DNA of 40,000 nt, taken from Stramonita haemastoma. Lineage: Eukaryota; Mollusca; Gastropoda; Neogastropoda; Muricidae. The translations under genes were made by a program, and so were the position numbers. Positions 9,576 through 20,174 of the stretch are shown here, piece by piece. Numbering within the stretch: position 1 is the stretch's first letter; every line of letters begins with the position of its first letter. A model generated the notes under the pieces. That model saw only the letters and a list, made by a program, of their open reading frames with translations, ran no database searches and had not been told where the DNA came from. The stretch spans positions 17,824,635 to 17,864,634 of the forward strand of contig CM060329.1 of NCBI GenBank assembly GCA_030674155.1, written 5' to 3'.

Positions 9576-11533
9576 TTCCTTCTTCATTCATTCTAGAGCA
9601 GTGTTAATCCTGCTGTGATCTCTAAGGATGGGTGAGTCAGAAGCACCACGGTTGGTTGAGAGCATCTCGGAACAGAAAGTCTGCAGAATCTGCAATGAAA
9701 TGCAGGCACATACCTCAGATCATGTCAGTCCTAGAAACTTATTAAAAAGAGTAAAAATATTATGTGCCAAAATGCTAATTACGGTAATATTAAAACAAGA
9801 TTATAAAAGCTATAAATGGAGGCTCATATTTACAAGTGGGAAATCCTCTACATAACCCGACACTCCTAGAAACACCATTTTTCAGCGCCCAGTTCTGATT
9901 TGCAATCTTTATCCACAAAGTCAGAGTTTGGCTGGTGGGCAAAAAATGATTGCATAGAGATAAAAATCTCACCATTGGTGAACCTCAGAGCTCTAGCCAA
10001 GGAACTAAAACCAAATTTTTGCTCTTTGAAAAATATGGTGTTGAAATTCAGGCAGAAGAATCTGTTAGTATGGCTCTTTGTAAACCAGAGCTGACTAACA
10101 TAGTTTGGGTTATCTCTCAATCTCCAGTCATTGACTTTCATTTTAATTGTAGTTCTTTTTTCATCCCCATGTTTATGCTTTCTTCGATCCCTCTCTTCTC
10201 CTCTCCCCCCCCCCCCTCCCCCCCTCCATCCCCTTATTTTTTTGGGGGGAGGGGGGGGGGTAGCAATAATTTCATTAATTATAAACAAAATTTGAACTTA
10301 CATCAACAAAAACAAAATCCTAGAAACAACGAATCATTGACTATACCCAGCATAGCTGAAACAATATAGGGCAATACTGAATCAGCCCCCCCCCCCCCTC
10401 CCCTTCAGGCACTTCCCCCTTCTTCTTCCGTCCCCTCCCATCCTGTCCCCCTTCCCCACCACCCCACTCCCCCTTCCCCTCCCTCCAGCCCCGCCTCTCC
10501 TCAAAAAAAAAAGCTACAAATCGGAAAAGAAACCAATCCTGCAACTTTCTGATGCACAACATCCTTTTTTTTTCAAAAATGGAGAAAAGAGTAGGAGCGG
10601 AGTGGAGCCGGCTCTCTGAAAAGACGTTTTGACACTATTAAGCATTGCGTTTGATAGACAGCTCAGCTTCAGAAGTTCTATTAAGAAGATGGCTGCACCA
10701 AAGTGTGCCTACATTACAGGAAAGAGAGAGAGCAACTTGTCTGCCTACATACAGCAGGAAGCCAAACTCCATGAAATGAAGGAATGAATAAACGTATGAG
10801 CAGTGCTTTAGATCCTTAGACCATTTTCATACATCGTAATGTTCCGTGAGATAAAGAGTACGGGAATAGGAAAGGGGTATAAAGTCATATTAGACACATC
10901 ATAGAATCATATTAAGCACATCATAATATCATATTAGGCATATGTCAAGCTGCATGTAAATTATGCCGCGAGAGACGAGTAGCCTACCCGTGTCTTCAAA
11001 CTAAATATTGCTGCTGAAGAAAGTTCAGCGCAGATGCCTCAGAGGTCTTGAAAGTGTCTGGGAATAGTTTACCCCTGAAAACTTTGTTTGCTTGCGTTTG
11101 CATTTGCTAAAAAGACGAAAATTTTGCGGTAATTAGATAAAAGAGACTTTCTGATGTTTTGGCGAAAATTGACTGGAATTACATTTTTATGGATGGAGAT
11201 GGGGTGCAGATGGCAAAAAGGTTTGTTGTTGTTGTTTTTATAGAATATCTAGCGCTTGCCTGTAGTTCCAGCTTTCCTAACCACGGTTACTTGTAACAAA
11301 GTTGCCAATGTCTGCTGAGTAGGCCTACCTTGTGATCTGAAGTTCTTTTCTGGATTTGTTAAAACATGTACTGCTGGTTTCTTTCATCCAATGTTTACCA
11401 GGCATCAATCCAGAATTCCTATTTTGATTTGAAAGCAACACAGAAAAGAGAAATGAGAAAGCATGTTGACCTTGCTGAGGGGTTAAAAAGTCGGACGAAT
11501 GATCTCAAGGACACAAAGGCTGAAAAGGGGAAA
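9576..11533. other. Non-genic stretch with a C/G hairpin and poly(C) runs
   Basis: No coding region recognised. It holds a perfect 17-bp C/G inverted repeat (10207-10223 with 10244-10260), further C-rich sequence at 10386-10500 and otherwise ordinary AT-rich DNA. Short open frames here have no recognisable domain. Confidence 0.6.
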
Positions 11534-11850
11534 CGGAATGGCCTGGTGGTTAGAGTGATGTGCTCGTGATCTGCCGACCCAGGTTCATAACTCGTTCAAG
11601 AGGATTTTTCCTCTGGAGGTAACATCAGGGCTCACTCCACTCCACTCCTCCCTAAAGTCCTTCGGATGAGACTATAAACCGAAGTCCCGTGTGCGACCGC
11701 ATGCAGAACATCTTGCGCACTGCTCCGCTATCCGTTAGTGTAGGCAGTTGTGTGCCGGTGGGAACGGATGACAAATTTGACAAAACTGCATACACACGGG
11801 GACTGGATGTCAAAAAAGCACATGAGTGCTAATTCGAAATAAAGAATAAT
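11534..11850 (+). mobile_element. SINE family A
   Basis: Head GGAATGGCCTGGTGGTTAGA (A-box), B-box-like AGGTTCATAACTC, GATTTTTCCTCTGGAGGTAA, central GTCCTTCGGATGAGACTATA, then GGGACTGGATGTCAAAAAAG and AATAAAGAATAAT. The block after the central domain (GTTAAATCCTGTTCC) is altered here. Confidence 0.88.
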
Positions 11851-12129
11851 CACAAATGCTCTGGCTGAGTCTCAGCTGAGCAGTCTGGCTGTGAAGGATT
11901 CCCACCGGGATTTAAACTCAAACTCAATGATTTTAGGCATACTTGATCAAAGTTTGTTGTGTTGTTGTTTTTAAATGAAAAACAATCTAATTACTGTAGA
12001 AAGATTTCATATCATCGTTCTGAATTAATAGCATTAGTTAACATCCATTACAGCTCGAGACAGGTAGCACCGTCAAATCAATGTAGCATTTGCATTGATT
12101 CTAACATCATTGCCCCGAATATTTTTCGG

Positions 12130-12420
12130 ACGGATAAAACCACAAAGTAACCAAAAAATAAAATTTTGTCTAAACGAAAGTAATAAAATCTTTTGTCTAA
12201 AATACCGAAAGTAACAGAATCTCAGTCTAAATAACGACAATGGACAGTAAAGTTTGTCTAAATAGTAGAAGAAAAATAAACGCTTTGTTCGAATAACAAA
12301 AAACTACAATAATTGTCTAAATAACAAAAAGCACTAGAATCTTTGTCTAAATAATAAAAGAAAATAAACTCTTTGTCTAAATAACAAAAGAAAAATAATC
12401 TTTATCTACAAAGGAAAGAG
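12130..12420. repeat. Degenerate tandem repeat, about 36-bp period
   Basis: Recurring TTTGTCTAAATAACAAAAG with AGTAATAAAATC or GAAAAATAAAC spacers, seven or so diverged units. AT-rich, no coding signal. Confidence 0.75.
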
Positions 12421-12639
12421 ATAGTTTTTGTTGACAAAAAGAACGAACAACATACTCGTACACAAAAAAAATGTAACGACCGAAAAATGAACCCTTTGAG
12501 TAAAAATCGAAAATAAACAAGAAAATCAGACTTTATTTAAATGAAAGGAGATAACAAAGCGACAAAGAAGACAAAGACAGAAAAAGAAACACTTTGCCTA
12601 AGTAACAGACAATAAAAAAAATCCTTCTGTGGTAATAGA

Positions 12640-12928
12640 TAATGGTAAAGGTGTCCCATAACCTATGTGGTGTAGTAGGGGAGCGAGGCATCAAAGACCT
12701 CAGCTTCTCTAGGGGCCAGCATATTGAGGGCGGCGCCCATCTCCTCTCCCTCGCTGCTTTACCTTCTTGAACCCTAAAGAGAGTAGGGTACCGATTTACA
12801 GCTGGGTGGACTGGGGGACTGTGCTGAAGCCAAATCGCGTAAACAGTCACCCATCCGATTGGTGAAATACTCGATGCTGCTTAACCTTAGCTTGAGGAAA
12901 GTGCTCTGACCACTGAGCTATCCCGTCA
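12640..12928 (-). mobile_element. SINE family C (tRNA + 5S-like head)
   Basis: Minus strand: GGATAGCTCAGTGGTCAGAG (tRNA A-box type), then AAGGTTAAGCAGCATCGAGT and ATCGGATGGGTGACTG (5S-like), TTCACCAATC, CAGCTGTAAATCGGTACC, GAGAAGCTGAGGTCTTTGAT and GGTTATGGGACACCTTTACC. The same family is at 28312-28595 and 34401-34690. Confidence 0.85.
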
Positions 12929-13096
12929 TAGCTTAAGATACCACCTTTAACTTCATTAGGCTTCTGTGGTCGACAACGTTATAAACAACATGAATTCAGT
13001 GTAGGAAATTTCCTTGGAATATCCTTTAAACAGAGAGAAAGAGGAGAGGACAAGAAATATTTCAGTGTAAGCAAAGAATTCGGCATTCTTTTCTTT

Positions 13097-13428
13097 TTTT
13101 TCTTTTATATCGAGGATAACAGAATAAGCAATCATGTGCTTTTTTTCATCCGGTCCCGTGTGTATGCAGTTTTTGTAAATATTGTCATCTGGTCCCACCG
13201 GCACACGATGGCCTACTTACGAAAAGCGGAACAGGATTTAACGTGTGCGCAAGATGTTCTGCGTGCGTTCGCACACGGGGCCTCGGTTTAAAGTCTCATC
13301 CGAAGGACTTTTGGGGAGGTGGAGTCGGTACTGATGTGTTAACTCCAGGAGAAAAATTTCCTCGACCGGACTCGAACCCGGGTCGTCAAATTGCCAGCGC
13401 AATGTTCTGACCACTAGGCTATCTGTCA
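13097..13428 (-). mobile_element. SINE family A, near full length
   Basis: Complete order of family A blocks on the minus strand, from ATAGCCTAGTGGTCAGAACA through B-box GGGTTCGAGTCC to the AAAAGAA tail. It lies 43 bp from another copy in the same orientation. Confidence 0.92.
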
Positions 13429-13470
13429 TGGGGAAAAGATCCACGTAATTACCTGTTTTTTGTTGTTATT

Positions 13471-13893
13471 TGTTTTATTATTTTATATCGAGGATAATGG
13501 TATAAGCACTCTTGTGCTCTTTTACACCCAGTCCTCGTGTGTATGCAGTTTTGTAAATGTCATCTGTTCCCACTGGCACACGATGGCCTACTCTTACGAA
13601 AAGCGGAACAGGATTTAACGTGTACGCAAGATGTTCTGCGTGCGCTCACACACGGGGCCTCGGTTTAAAGTCTCATCCGAAGGACTTTGGGGGAGAGTGG
13701 AGTCAGCACTGATGTTAACTCCAGGAGAAAAATCTCCTCGACCGGGAATCGAACCCGAGTCGTCAAATTGCCAGCGCAATGTTAATAATAATATAATAAT
13801 AAAATGGAGGCTTATATAGCGCGAATTCCCAAAAACATGGGCTCACCGCGCTGTACAATCAAATCATGTTCTGACCACTAGGCTATCCGTCCC
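13471..13893 (-). mobile_element. SINE family A, interrupted by a nested insertion
   Basis: Full family A order, but the tRNA-like head is split between ...CGCAATGTT and CTGACCAC by an 82-bp insert with a 5-bp ATGTT duplication (13779-13783 and 13866-13870). Confidence 0.92.
13784..13865 (-). mobile_element. 82-bp nested retroelement 3' end with ATT tail
   Basis: Minus strand: TGTACAGCGCGGTGAGCCCA, TTCGCGCTATATAAGCCTCC, then ATTTTATTATTATATTATTA. The ATT-rich end and short target duplication indicate a 5'-truncated retrotransposon. Its 3' end matches the element at 30629-30671. Confidence 0.7.
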
Positions 13894-15187
13894 CTGTCTG
13901 TTAACGAGCTGGTTGAAAACACATGCATGACAGCAATACAGGGGTAACTAAAGCTTACAATGTAACCACATGTTTTTGCAAAACCATTCTGAAAATGTTC
14001 TGCTTATAGCAAATGTACAGGATATAAAAGCAAACAAACGTACACTGGGTGTGTGAACTTATAAGGATTAAAACAATAAATTATTACATATTCACTCACT
14101 CACTCACTCAGTCCCATGTCCCAAAGGACGTAGGGGGGACATGAGAGAAGACGCAACGGAGATCTTTTTCCATGCTTCACGATCCTGTGTGGCTAGCAGG
14201 AGGTGTTGCAGGGGTTGGGCAGTCCAGTCTTTGATGTTGTACATATTGTAGGTAGCCTAATCCAAAGTCTCAGAAAATAATGGTTATGGTTATGTATCAG
14301 GTTAAAGTGAGAAGGCAGTTGTCTTACATACATAAATAAATGATTCTATTTATTGCAGTGCAGAGGTAGGAGCCGTATGCAGGTTTGAAGTTTATAGGTT
14401 ACAGTAATTTGGGTCTATGAAGAATCTGTGGAGTTAAACCTGTCATTAGTTGCCTCCCCTCCCTCTCCCTGAAATGATTCTTACTTTTTCTCTCGTCAGT
14501 TTCTACACCATTCAGCTTTATGATTCACTGGCCTTTGTTCCCTGATAATGTATGTTCTCTCAACTTTTTTTTTTTTTTATTCTTGTGAACAAAAATGTAG
14601 AAGAGGTAAACCGTTACGAGTGCAGGTGAACATGTACAACTTCTTGATTGTAATTTAAAACATCATTCATCAAAGATTCAATATTTTTAACAAACAGAAA
14701 TAATACTTCTATATGAAATATTTCAATTGCAGCACTTGAAGTCTCATTGATTAAGGATCAGGTTTTTAGCCTGACCTGACTGGAGATTCACCTCTTGGTT
14801 GAGCACACTTGAGATTTTATGTGATTTTAAGTATTAGGGACTGCACAGCTCAATAAGCCAGAGTTAATCAGGGTTAAGGAAGGCATCTGTGTGTCTGAGA
14901 GCATGTGCAAGCTCTCCGTATATCTCAGCCTTTGACTGTTCCCCCATGTTTGTGTACGTGTGTTAGTATAATAATGTGGATTTTAGAATATTCAATCAAT
15001 AGGAATGTTTTCACTAGAAAATAGAATATAAACAAATAAGCAAATAAACTGGGGGGTACCTATTTTCGGGACAATATTTTGGGGCGATTTTAGGGATACA
15101 GTTTGTGCACCCTTTGGCACAGAAGAAATCTTAGTTGATTAACTATTTTGCGGGTTTGTCTAATTAACTCCCCTGAAGCAGCCGCCT
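13894..15187. other. Non-genic spacer; possible old repeat at 14090-14230
   Basis: A (TCAC)n run leads into GTCCCATGTCCCAAAGGACG and, later, CAGTCTTTGATGTTG. The region after (CTAT)n at 29984-30170 has a similar layout, but the similarity is too weak to call a family. The rest shows nothing. Confidence 0.4.
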
Positions 15188-15340
15188 TTATGAATTTCAG
15201 TAGTAGCAAAGAAGGCAACGGTGTTCTTTGCCATGGGAGGGAACCCAAAGTGTCACGTGACGAACTTTTATGAAATTTAGTAGTTTTAAAGAAGGCAACC
15301 GTGTTTCTGTCAGGGGAAGGAACTCTAAGCGTCGCTCATC
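15188..15340. repeat. Tandem duplication, 80-bp period, two copies
   Basis: TTATGAATTTCAGTAGTAGC (15188) and TTATGAAATTTAGTAGTTTT (15268) begin two copies that both continue AAAGAAGGCAAC(G/C)GTGTT and GG(A/G)A(G)GGAAC. Confidence 0.75.
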
Positions 15341-15369
15341 TGCGCAAAGTGTGCGGTTGGGCAAAGAGC

Positions 15370-15406
15370 AAAAAAAAAAAAAAAAAAAAAAGGGGGGGGG
15401 GGGGGG
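15370..15406. repeat. A22-G15 homopolymer junction
   Basis: 22 A directly followed by 15 G, near the end of the 80-bp duplication. The exact length is uncertain because homopolymers are error-prone. Confidence 0.85.
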
Positions 15407-16206
15407 ATCTCTTTTTCTCATAATTATCTGATCCCTCAGTTGAGGAGCTGGTTCCAAAATCGTCAGTTGTGTCCCCACGTTCCACGGGACTACGGGACAG
15501 GTGAAGGTGAAGGTGAAAATGATCCCTCACATATTTTGCTTTCTACATCTTGTACAAGTGTCCAGTTCTTCTCTACAGGTATATCATTGTTGTCAGAATC
15601 TCGACATGGACGATGTCAGTAGTCAGTTCGGGCTCGTGCGGTACTCTTGTGCCTGGCCCCGATTCTTCACAGAATTGTGCGATTTTTAGGGTAGTCCGAG
15701 GCGCCGAAGTGGGATGATTTTTTTCCACAGTCCCTAAATCAGAGTTCTTACGCTGGGACTATAATATGATCTCAACAAGAAGGAGCAGGGACGATGCAAA
15801 AGTGAAGAATGGCCATACAAGTAATTATGTGTCTAGCAAACTTTGCAATTAAGGTAATCTCTGATTCTGCATGTTGTTAAACTGATTTTGTTTTGTTTTT
15901 CCATCGTTGACTTAATACCAACATCTTCTGTTGAAGGTGTGAACACAGTCACACACTGTAAAAGTATACAATTTAGTTTTTAGCTATGACAGTGTTAGTT
16001 TATGACAATGTGAATGGTGTTTTGAGGAGAAATCATAAGAGAATGTGCAGTCTGACGTTTGAAAAATTATTATCTGAATATCATAGAACACTCATGTTTT
16101 CTTGCTAGTAAGCACATTACAGAATAAATACTTGCAGTAAGTGAGAAAATCACCGCACGACAAACACTAACAATCAACTTTTAATCAAAGTTTGGAAGAA
16201 GGAAAA

Positions 16207-16410
16207 TGGCAGGACAGTTTAGATGTTAGCCTGACTAACAAGTGAACTGTAAGGTTCTGCGTTCGATTCCCAGCCTTGCCCTTTCTTCCTAGTTCAACGA
16301 AAAAATAAAATTGAAAATCTAGTCTTTCGGAATGGAGAATCTAAACCAATCGGACCCGTGTGCTTACAGACTTGTGCATGTCAAAAGAACCCACGACAGT
16401 TGAAAATCGG
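16207..16410 (+). mobile_element. SINE family B
   Basis: Head GGCAGGACAGTTTAGATGTT (A-box region), B-box GTTCGATTCCC at 16261-16271, then TTGCCCTTTCTTCCTAGTTC, ACGAAAAAATAAAA and a diverged central domain GTCTTTCGGAAT. The copy at 39774-40000 shares the head and the CCCTTTCTT...ACGAAAAAAT block. Confidence 0.75.
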
Positions 16411-16517
16411 AAAGAATGGGGAGGAGGTAGGCCTACCTACCAACTGCCTGACAAAATTGGTAGATTTAAATCCGAACTGTATCCCCAAAGTTGGAAGTCG
16501 GCTACCTTAATGGTGGG

Positions 16518-16547
16518 GAGAGAGAGAGAGAGAGGAGAGAGGAAGAG

Positions 16548-16601
<54 letters not shown>

Positions 16602-16602
16602 C
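16518..16602. repeat. (GA)n microsatellite
   Basis: GA with a few GGA interruptions. Confidence 0.95.
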
Positions 16603-16643
16603 TTTGCAACACTTAGAGAGACAAATCAAGTAGACGTATCTTC

Positions 16644-16705
16644 AAGTTAAATAAGCAACTCAGTCAAAACCTCTAAGCGTTTGCTGCTTGACAATTTTCA
16701 TTGTG
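16644..16705. repeat. Dispersed repeat F, copy 1
   Basis: AAATAAGCAACTCAGTCAAA, ACCTCTAAGCGTTTGCTGCT, TGACAATT. The same string with two mismatches is at 20082-20130. Each copy lies just beyond the 3' side of a minus-strand LINE fragment. Confidence 0.75.
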
Positions 16706-16781
16706 TTTGTCCTTTTTTTTTAACCATTGAACTGCCATTCTGACAGTTCGTATAATCCCCGTGTGTCCCCATTTAGTTGGC

Positions 16782-16785
<4 letters not shown>

Positions 16786-16854
<69 letters not shown>

Positions 16855-16869
16855 TGTGTGTGTGTGTGT
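16786..16869. repeat. (GT)n microsatellite
   Basis: About 84 bp GT with one GGT interruption. Confidence 0.97.
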
Positions 16870-16951
16870 TCGATTCATTTTACGTCTTTTCACAAATGTG
16901 ATATTAGACATTTAAAAAAAAATAATTAATAATAAAAAAGTGAGTGTGTGT

Positions 16952-16992
<41 letters not shown>

Positions 16993-17032
16993 GGGGGGGT
17001 AGAGGTAGGAGGGGGGGGGTTTAACTAGGGAA
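16952..17032. repeat. Poly(G) run, 40 G, plus G-rich flank
   Basis: 40 consecutive G (16952-16991), then AGGGGGGG, TAGAGGTAGGA and G9. It forms a strong G-quadruplex candidate on the plus strand. Confidence 0.9.
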
Positions 17033-17169
17033 GGGGGTTAATTTACTAAATCTATGCAGAAAAGTGTGTGTTTTTTTAATGTTTCTTGAATACAGAATAG
17101 TAAAAAATTCCAAATTCTAAACAGAACCTAACGCATGAACAATAAAACTATTTATAACCGTAACCAACA

Positions 17170-18262
17170 AGAGAAGAATCTAATCAACAAAGGGAAATGT
17201 CTTCAAAGTCCATGATAATCATAATAAAGAACCAATAGGACAGTGCAGTAATGATTTGAAAAATGTATACCTCAGTAGTGGATCATTGAAAATCTCTGAT
17301 GAGGATGATGAGGTAAGAACAGGAATATAACTTTTAAGCATGCTGCATATCAATAAATGGTCAACAGTTATACTATGTCCACATATGCAAGAGACATGTC
17401 CAACATATTTTGTTTTAAAACAGTTCATTTCCCATCTGCAAGCCAGAGAAACAATTTCTTTTATACAATAAAAATCTGTTTCTTTTTTTTTTAACAATAG
17501 ACTCAAATTTTACCATCCCTTCATATACATCTAGACAACCAAGTTTCTTTTTTTCATATTGGATTAACTTTTGTTGTGCTTTTTCCATGATCTGATAACA
17601 TTCTTGTAGCGACAAATGAAGTGTCAAACTTTCCACATCTGTCAATTGTTTTGCCCCATTTTTTGCTAGAAGATCAACTTTTTCATTGTAAAAATATACC
17701 AGAGTGAGATGGAATCCAACAAAAAGTTATATTTGAACCTTTTAATGTGAGGAGATGAATTAAATGACAAATCTCAAAAACAAGTTCTGATCTAACTTTT
17801 GTTTGCATAGAGCTGATGGCTTGAATTACTGATTTTGAATCAACACAAAAAAGTATGCGGAAAACAGCTCTTGGGAAATCGATTAAGAAATTGAGTGCCA
17901 TTAATATTGCTATGAGTTCTGCTGTAAAAAATTGAAATATTCTCCCCAAGATGAAATGACTGTTCTGATTTCAGCTCTGGTATAATGTATGCAGTACCTG
18001 CATTATTGTTTAAGACTGAGCCATCTGTAAACACTTTTAAATGGTTTGAATAATATTCTTCCAAATAAATTTTTGCTTGAGAAGATACTAGATTTATATT
18101 ACAATTCTTTGTTAAGTCAATATAATTTATATCAAACTGTGCTCTTTGAGTTCCCAGGTTGGAGTGGGGGATACTTCATCTCTTTTAGCAATATTTGTAT
18201 TTGGATTGAATCCGGCATTTATAAACGTTTGAGATGTATATGTACCCAATGTGGTATATAAT
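17170..18262 (-). pseudogene. Decayed non-LTR retrotransposon, RNase H and C-terminal region
   Basis: Minus strand, in order: TPTWELKEHS (18175-18140 region), then KVFTDGS (about 18037-18017), the opening strand of RNase H with the catalytic Asp; FTAELIAILMALNF (about 17928-17890) with the catalytic Glu; FCVDSKSVIQAI with the next Asp; and FCWIPSHSGI, the final RNase H strand. A C-terminal stretch with YVGHVSCICGHSITVDHLL follows (17219-17506). The parts lie in different frames, with breaks near 17950 and 17690 and another near 17500, so it cannot be translated. The reverse transcriptase and endonuclease are missing: the 5' side ends at a (GT)n run near 18263. Clades with RNase H include I and some Jockey-like elements; I cannot choose. 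Confidence 0.85.
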
Positions 18263-18264
18263 GT

Positions 18265-18310
<46 letters not shown>
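18263..18310. repeat. (GT)n microsatellite
   Basis: Pure GT, then CGAGCGCGTGTGCACACG. It marks the upstream edge of the LINE fragment. Confidence 0.95.
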
Positions 18311-18314
<4 letters not shown>

Positions 18315-18678
18315 CGCGTGTGCACACGCCCGTTTATGATTTTAATAGTAAATGAAAACCTTTCCACGTCATTTTTTGGTCTGTTTTTACAGTATTTTCT
18401 GTGGTGCGTTCCAAGATGTATTGCCGGAATGGTGGATTTTCCGTTTTACTCCAGATCAACAAGATTACATACAGACAAGATAGATTGACTTGGGCCTGAG
18501 GGAAATTATTCCTCAGCTTGGAAGAAACAAGTCACTGTTCCGGCACAACCGCTATCAGGCTGCATGCCATCTGGGTCTTCATAGGAGAGAGAGGCTGGAG
18601 GCTGCTGGTTGGTAGTGAGAGAGAGTCTGCTAGATGCTGATAGCTGGTTGATACACTTCTTACGTCGGATAATTCTGC

Positions 18679-18930
18679 TGGGACTGTAATATGAGATTAT
18701 AAACCGAGATCCCGTGTGCCAATGCGCGCAGGAACATCTTGCGCACATGTTAAAAATCTGTTCTGTCTTTCGGAAGAGTCGGTGATTTGTGCTGGTGGGG
18801 AATGGATGACAACATTTACAAAACTGCACGCACACGGGGACTGAATGTAGAAACATCATCAGCATCAACAGCAGCAACAACAGCAAAACTATGAGTGCTT
18901 TATCTATTATCATTGAAATGGAAGAATAAA
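18679..18930 (+). mobile_element. SINE family A, 5'-truncated, with inserted AGC/AAC triplets
   Basis: Starts inside the central domain (GGGACTGTAATATGAGATTA, AAACCGAGATCCCGTGTGCC) and continues to GGGGACTGAATGTAGAAA. There a CATCAGCAACAACAGC-type triplet run is inserted before the GTGCTTTATCTATTATCATT tail. Confidence 0.82.
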
Positions 18931-19137
18931 AATATAAAAAAGATAAGTAAATAAAGAAAAGGAAAAAAAATTTTCATTCTGTTGCAATAAACGGTTTTGG
19001 TCCTATCTTTAACAACTCAATAGATCTTCACAAAGTGGTAAAACTGCAAATTATATTTGATTAGAAAATTCCGTACGTCTACTTACACAATGTTCATTTC
19101 TCTTCCTGTCGAAAGCTGAATCTGTATTTCTATTATT

Positions 19138-19155
19138 TCTTTATTATTATTATTA

Positions 19156-19213
<58 letters not shown>

Positions 19214-19214
19214 G
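19138..19214. repeat. (TTA)n microsatellite
   Basis: About 77 bp ATT/TTA triplets with one TTTTA interruption. Confidence 0.97.
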
Positions 19215-20081
19215 TATCACAATACAGAAGCAAAACAAAAACAAAAACAAAAAAAATGTTTAAGCATATCTACTGGGGAAAATGATATTTCACGTTTAAA
19301 TTATTGTTCCACATAACTTGTGAATCAATTCAAACCATATGAAAGTGTACACACTATCCAAAACTAAAGAAAAATGTCTCAGCTCTATACAAAGTCCATC
19401 GTTGGATAGAATACGAAAATCAATTTGGGGAAGGAAGGAGGGGGGGGGGGGGGGGGGCCTTTTGTGGACTAATCAGGTGGGTTTGCAATCTAAGGGATGC
19501 AACTCAGTATATAAAACAATTTAGTAAATGCCTGTGTAGCTTCCCTTGACTTGAACTCTTATTGTGGTTGGGGAGGGGGGTCCCATTTTCATAAGTAATA
19601 AATCCATGTTACGACAGTGCTGGATGTTGCTTTGTCTAACCTACATGAGCAGTAAGGTGTATGTATGCGTAAGTGTTATATATACATAAACTTTCTAATC
19701 CTCAGAAAATGAAGGCAGAAAACTGAATAGAAAATGTAGATAAAATGCATTTAATTATTTTGATTTCTTTTTTTTAATTTCATGCACTATTCAACTTGTA
19801 ATTTTTTTTAATTGCTTAAACGACTACAAAAAATATCAAATATAGTTTAAATGTACAAACTGAAACAAAATTCACTTCCCTCCACACAAACAAATTCTGC
19901 CGATAAAAGGAATACCTAAATGAACAGCTTTTTTTGTTTTCTTCTGATCTGCCAAAATATGAAAGAGGTATGGGACAGGGAGGGGAGGTGGGGTATTTAT
20001 TTTGGGGCTTTTTGTTTCATTTACCGACAATGGTGACGTCATTACCATGCTCCATTTGATCACAGGGACTCTTCAAATTGA
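19215..20081. other. Non-genic spacer
   Basis: AT-rich, with a G19-type run at about 19440-19457. No supported open frame or shared repeat. Confidence 0.5.
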
Positions 20082-20130
20082 ATAAGCAACTCAGTCAAAA
20101 CCTCTAACCATTTGCTGCTTGACAACTGAG
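20082..20130. repeat. Dispersed repeat F, copy 2
   Basis: AATAAGCAACTCAGTCAAAA, CCTCTAACCATTTGCTGCTT, GACAACT, matching 16644-16705. Confidence 0.75.
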
Positions 20131-20174
20131 GATTACTTAACATTGTATTATAATGTACAGATGTGTGTGTGAAC

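Noticed and set aside
9628..9855. 75-codon frame MGESEAPRLVESISEQ...
   Set aside because: No recognisable domain, no splice or conservation evidence, and the end has A/T-rich biased residues. Left unannotated.
14833..15740. Inverted TTAGGGACTG words as ends of another transposon
   Set aside because: Only about 10 bp match, no target duplication was found, and the flanks do not agree.
17280..17330. Hammerhead ribozyme core (CTGATGAG)
   Set aside because: No GAAA strand and no flanking stems; the sequence lies in LINE relic coding DNA.
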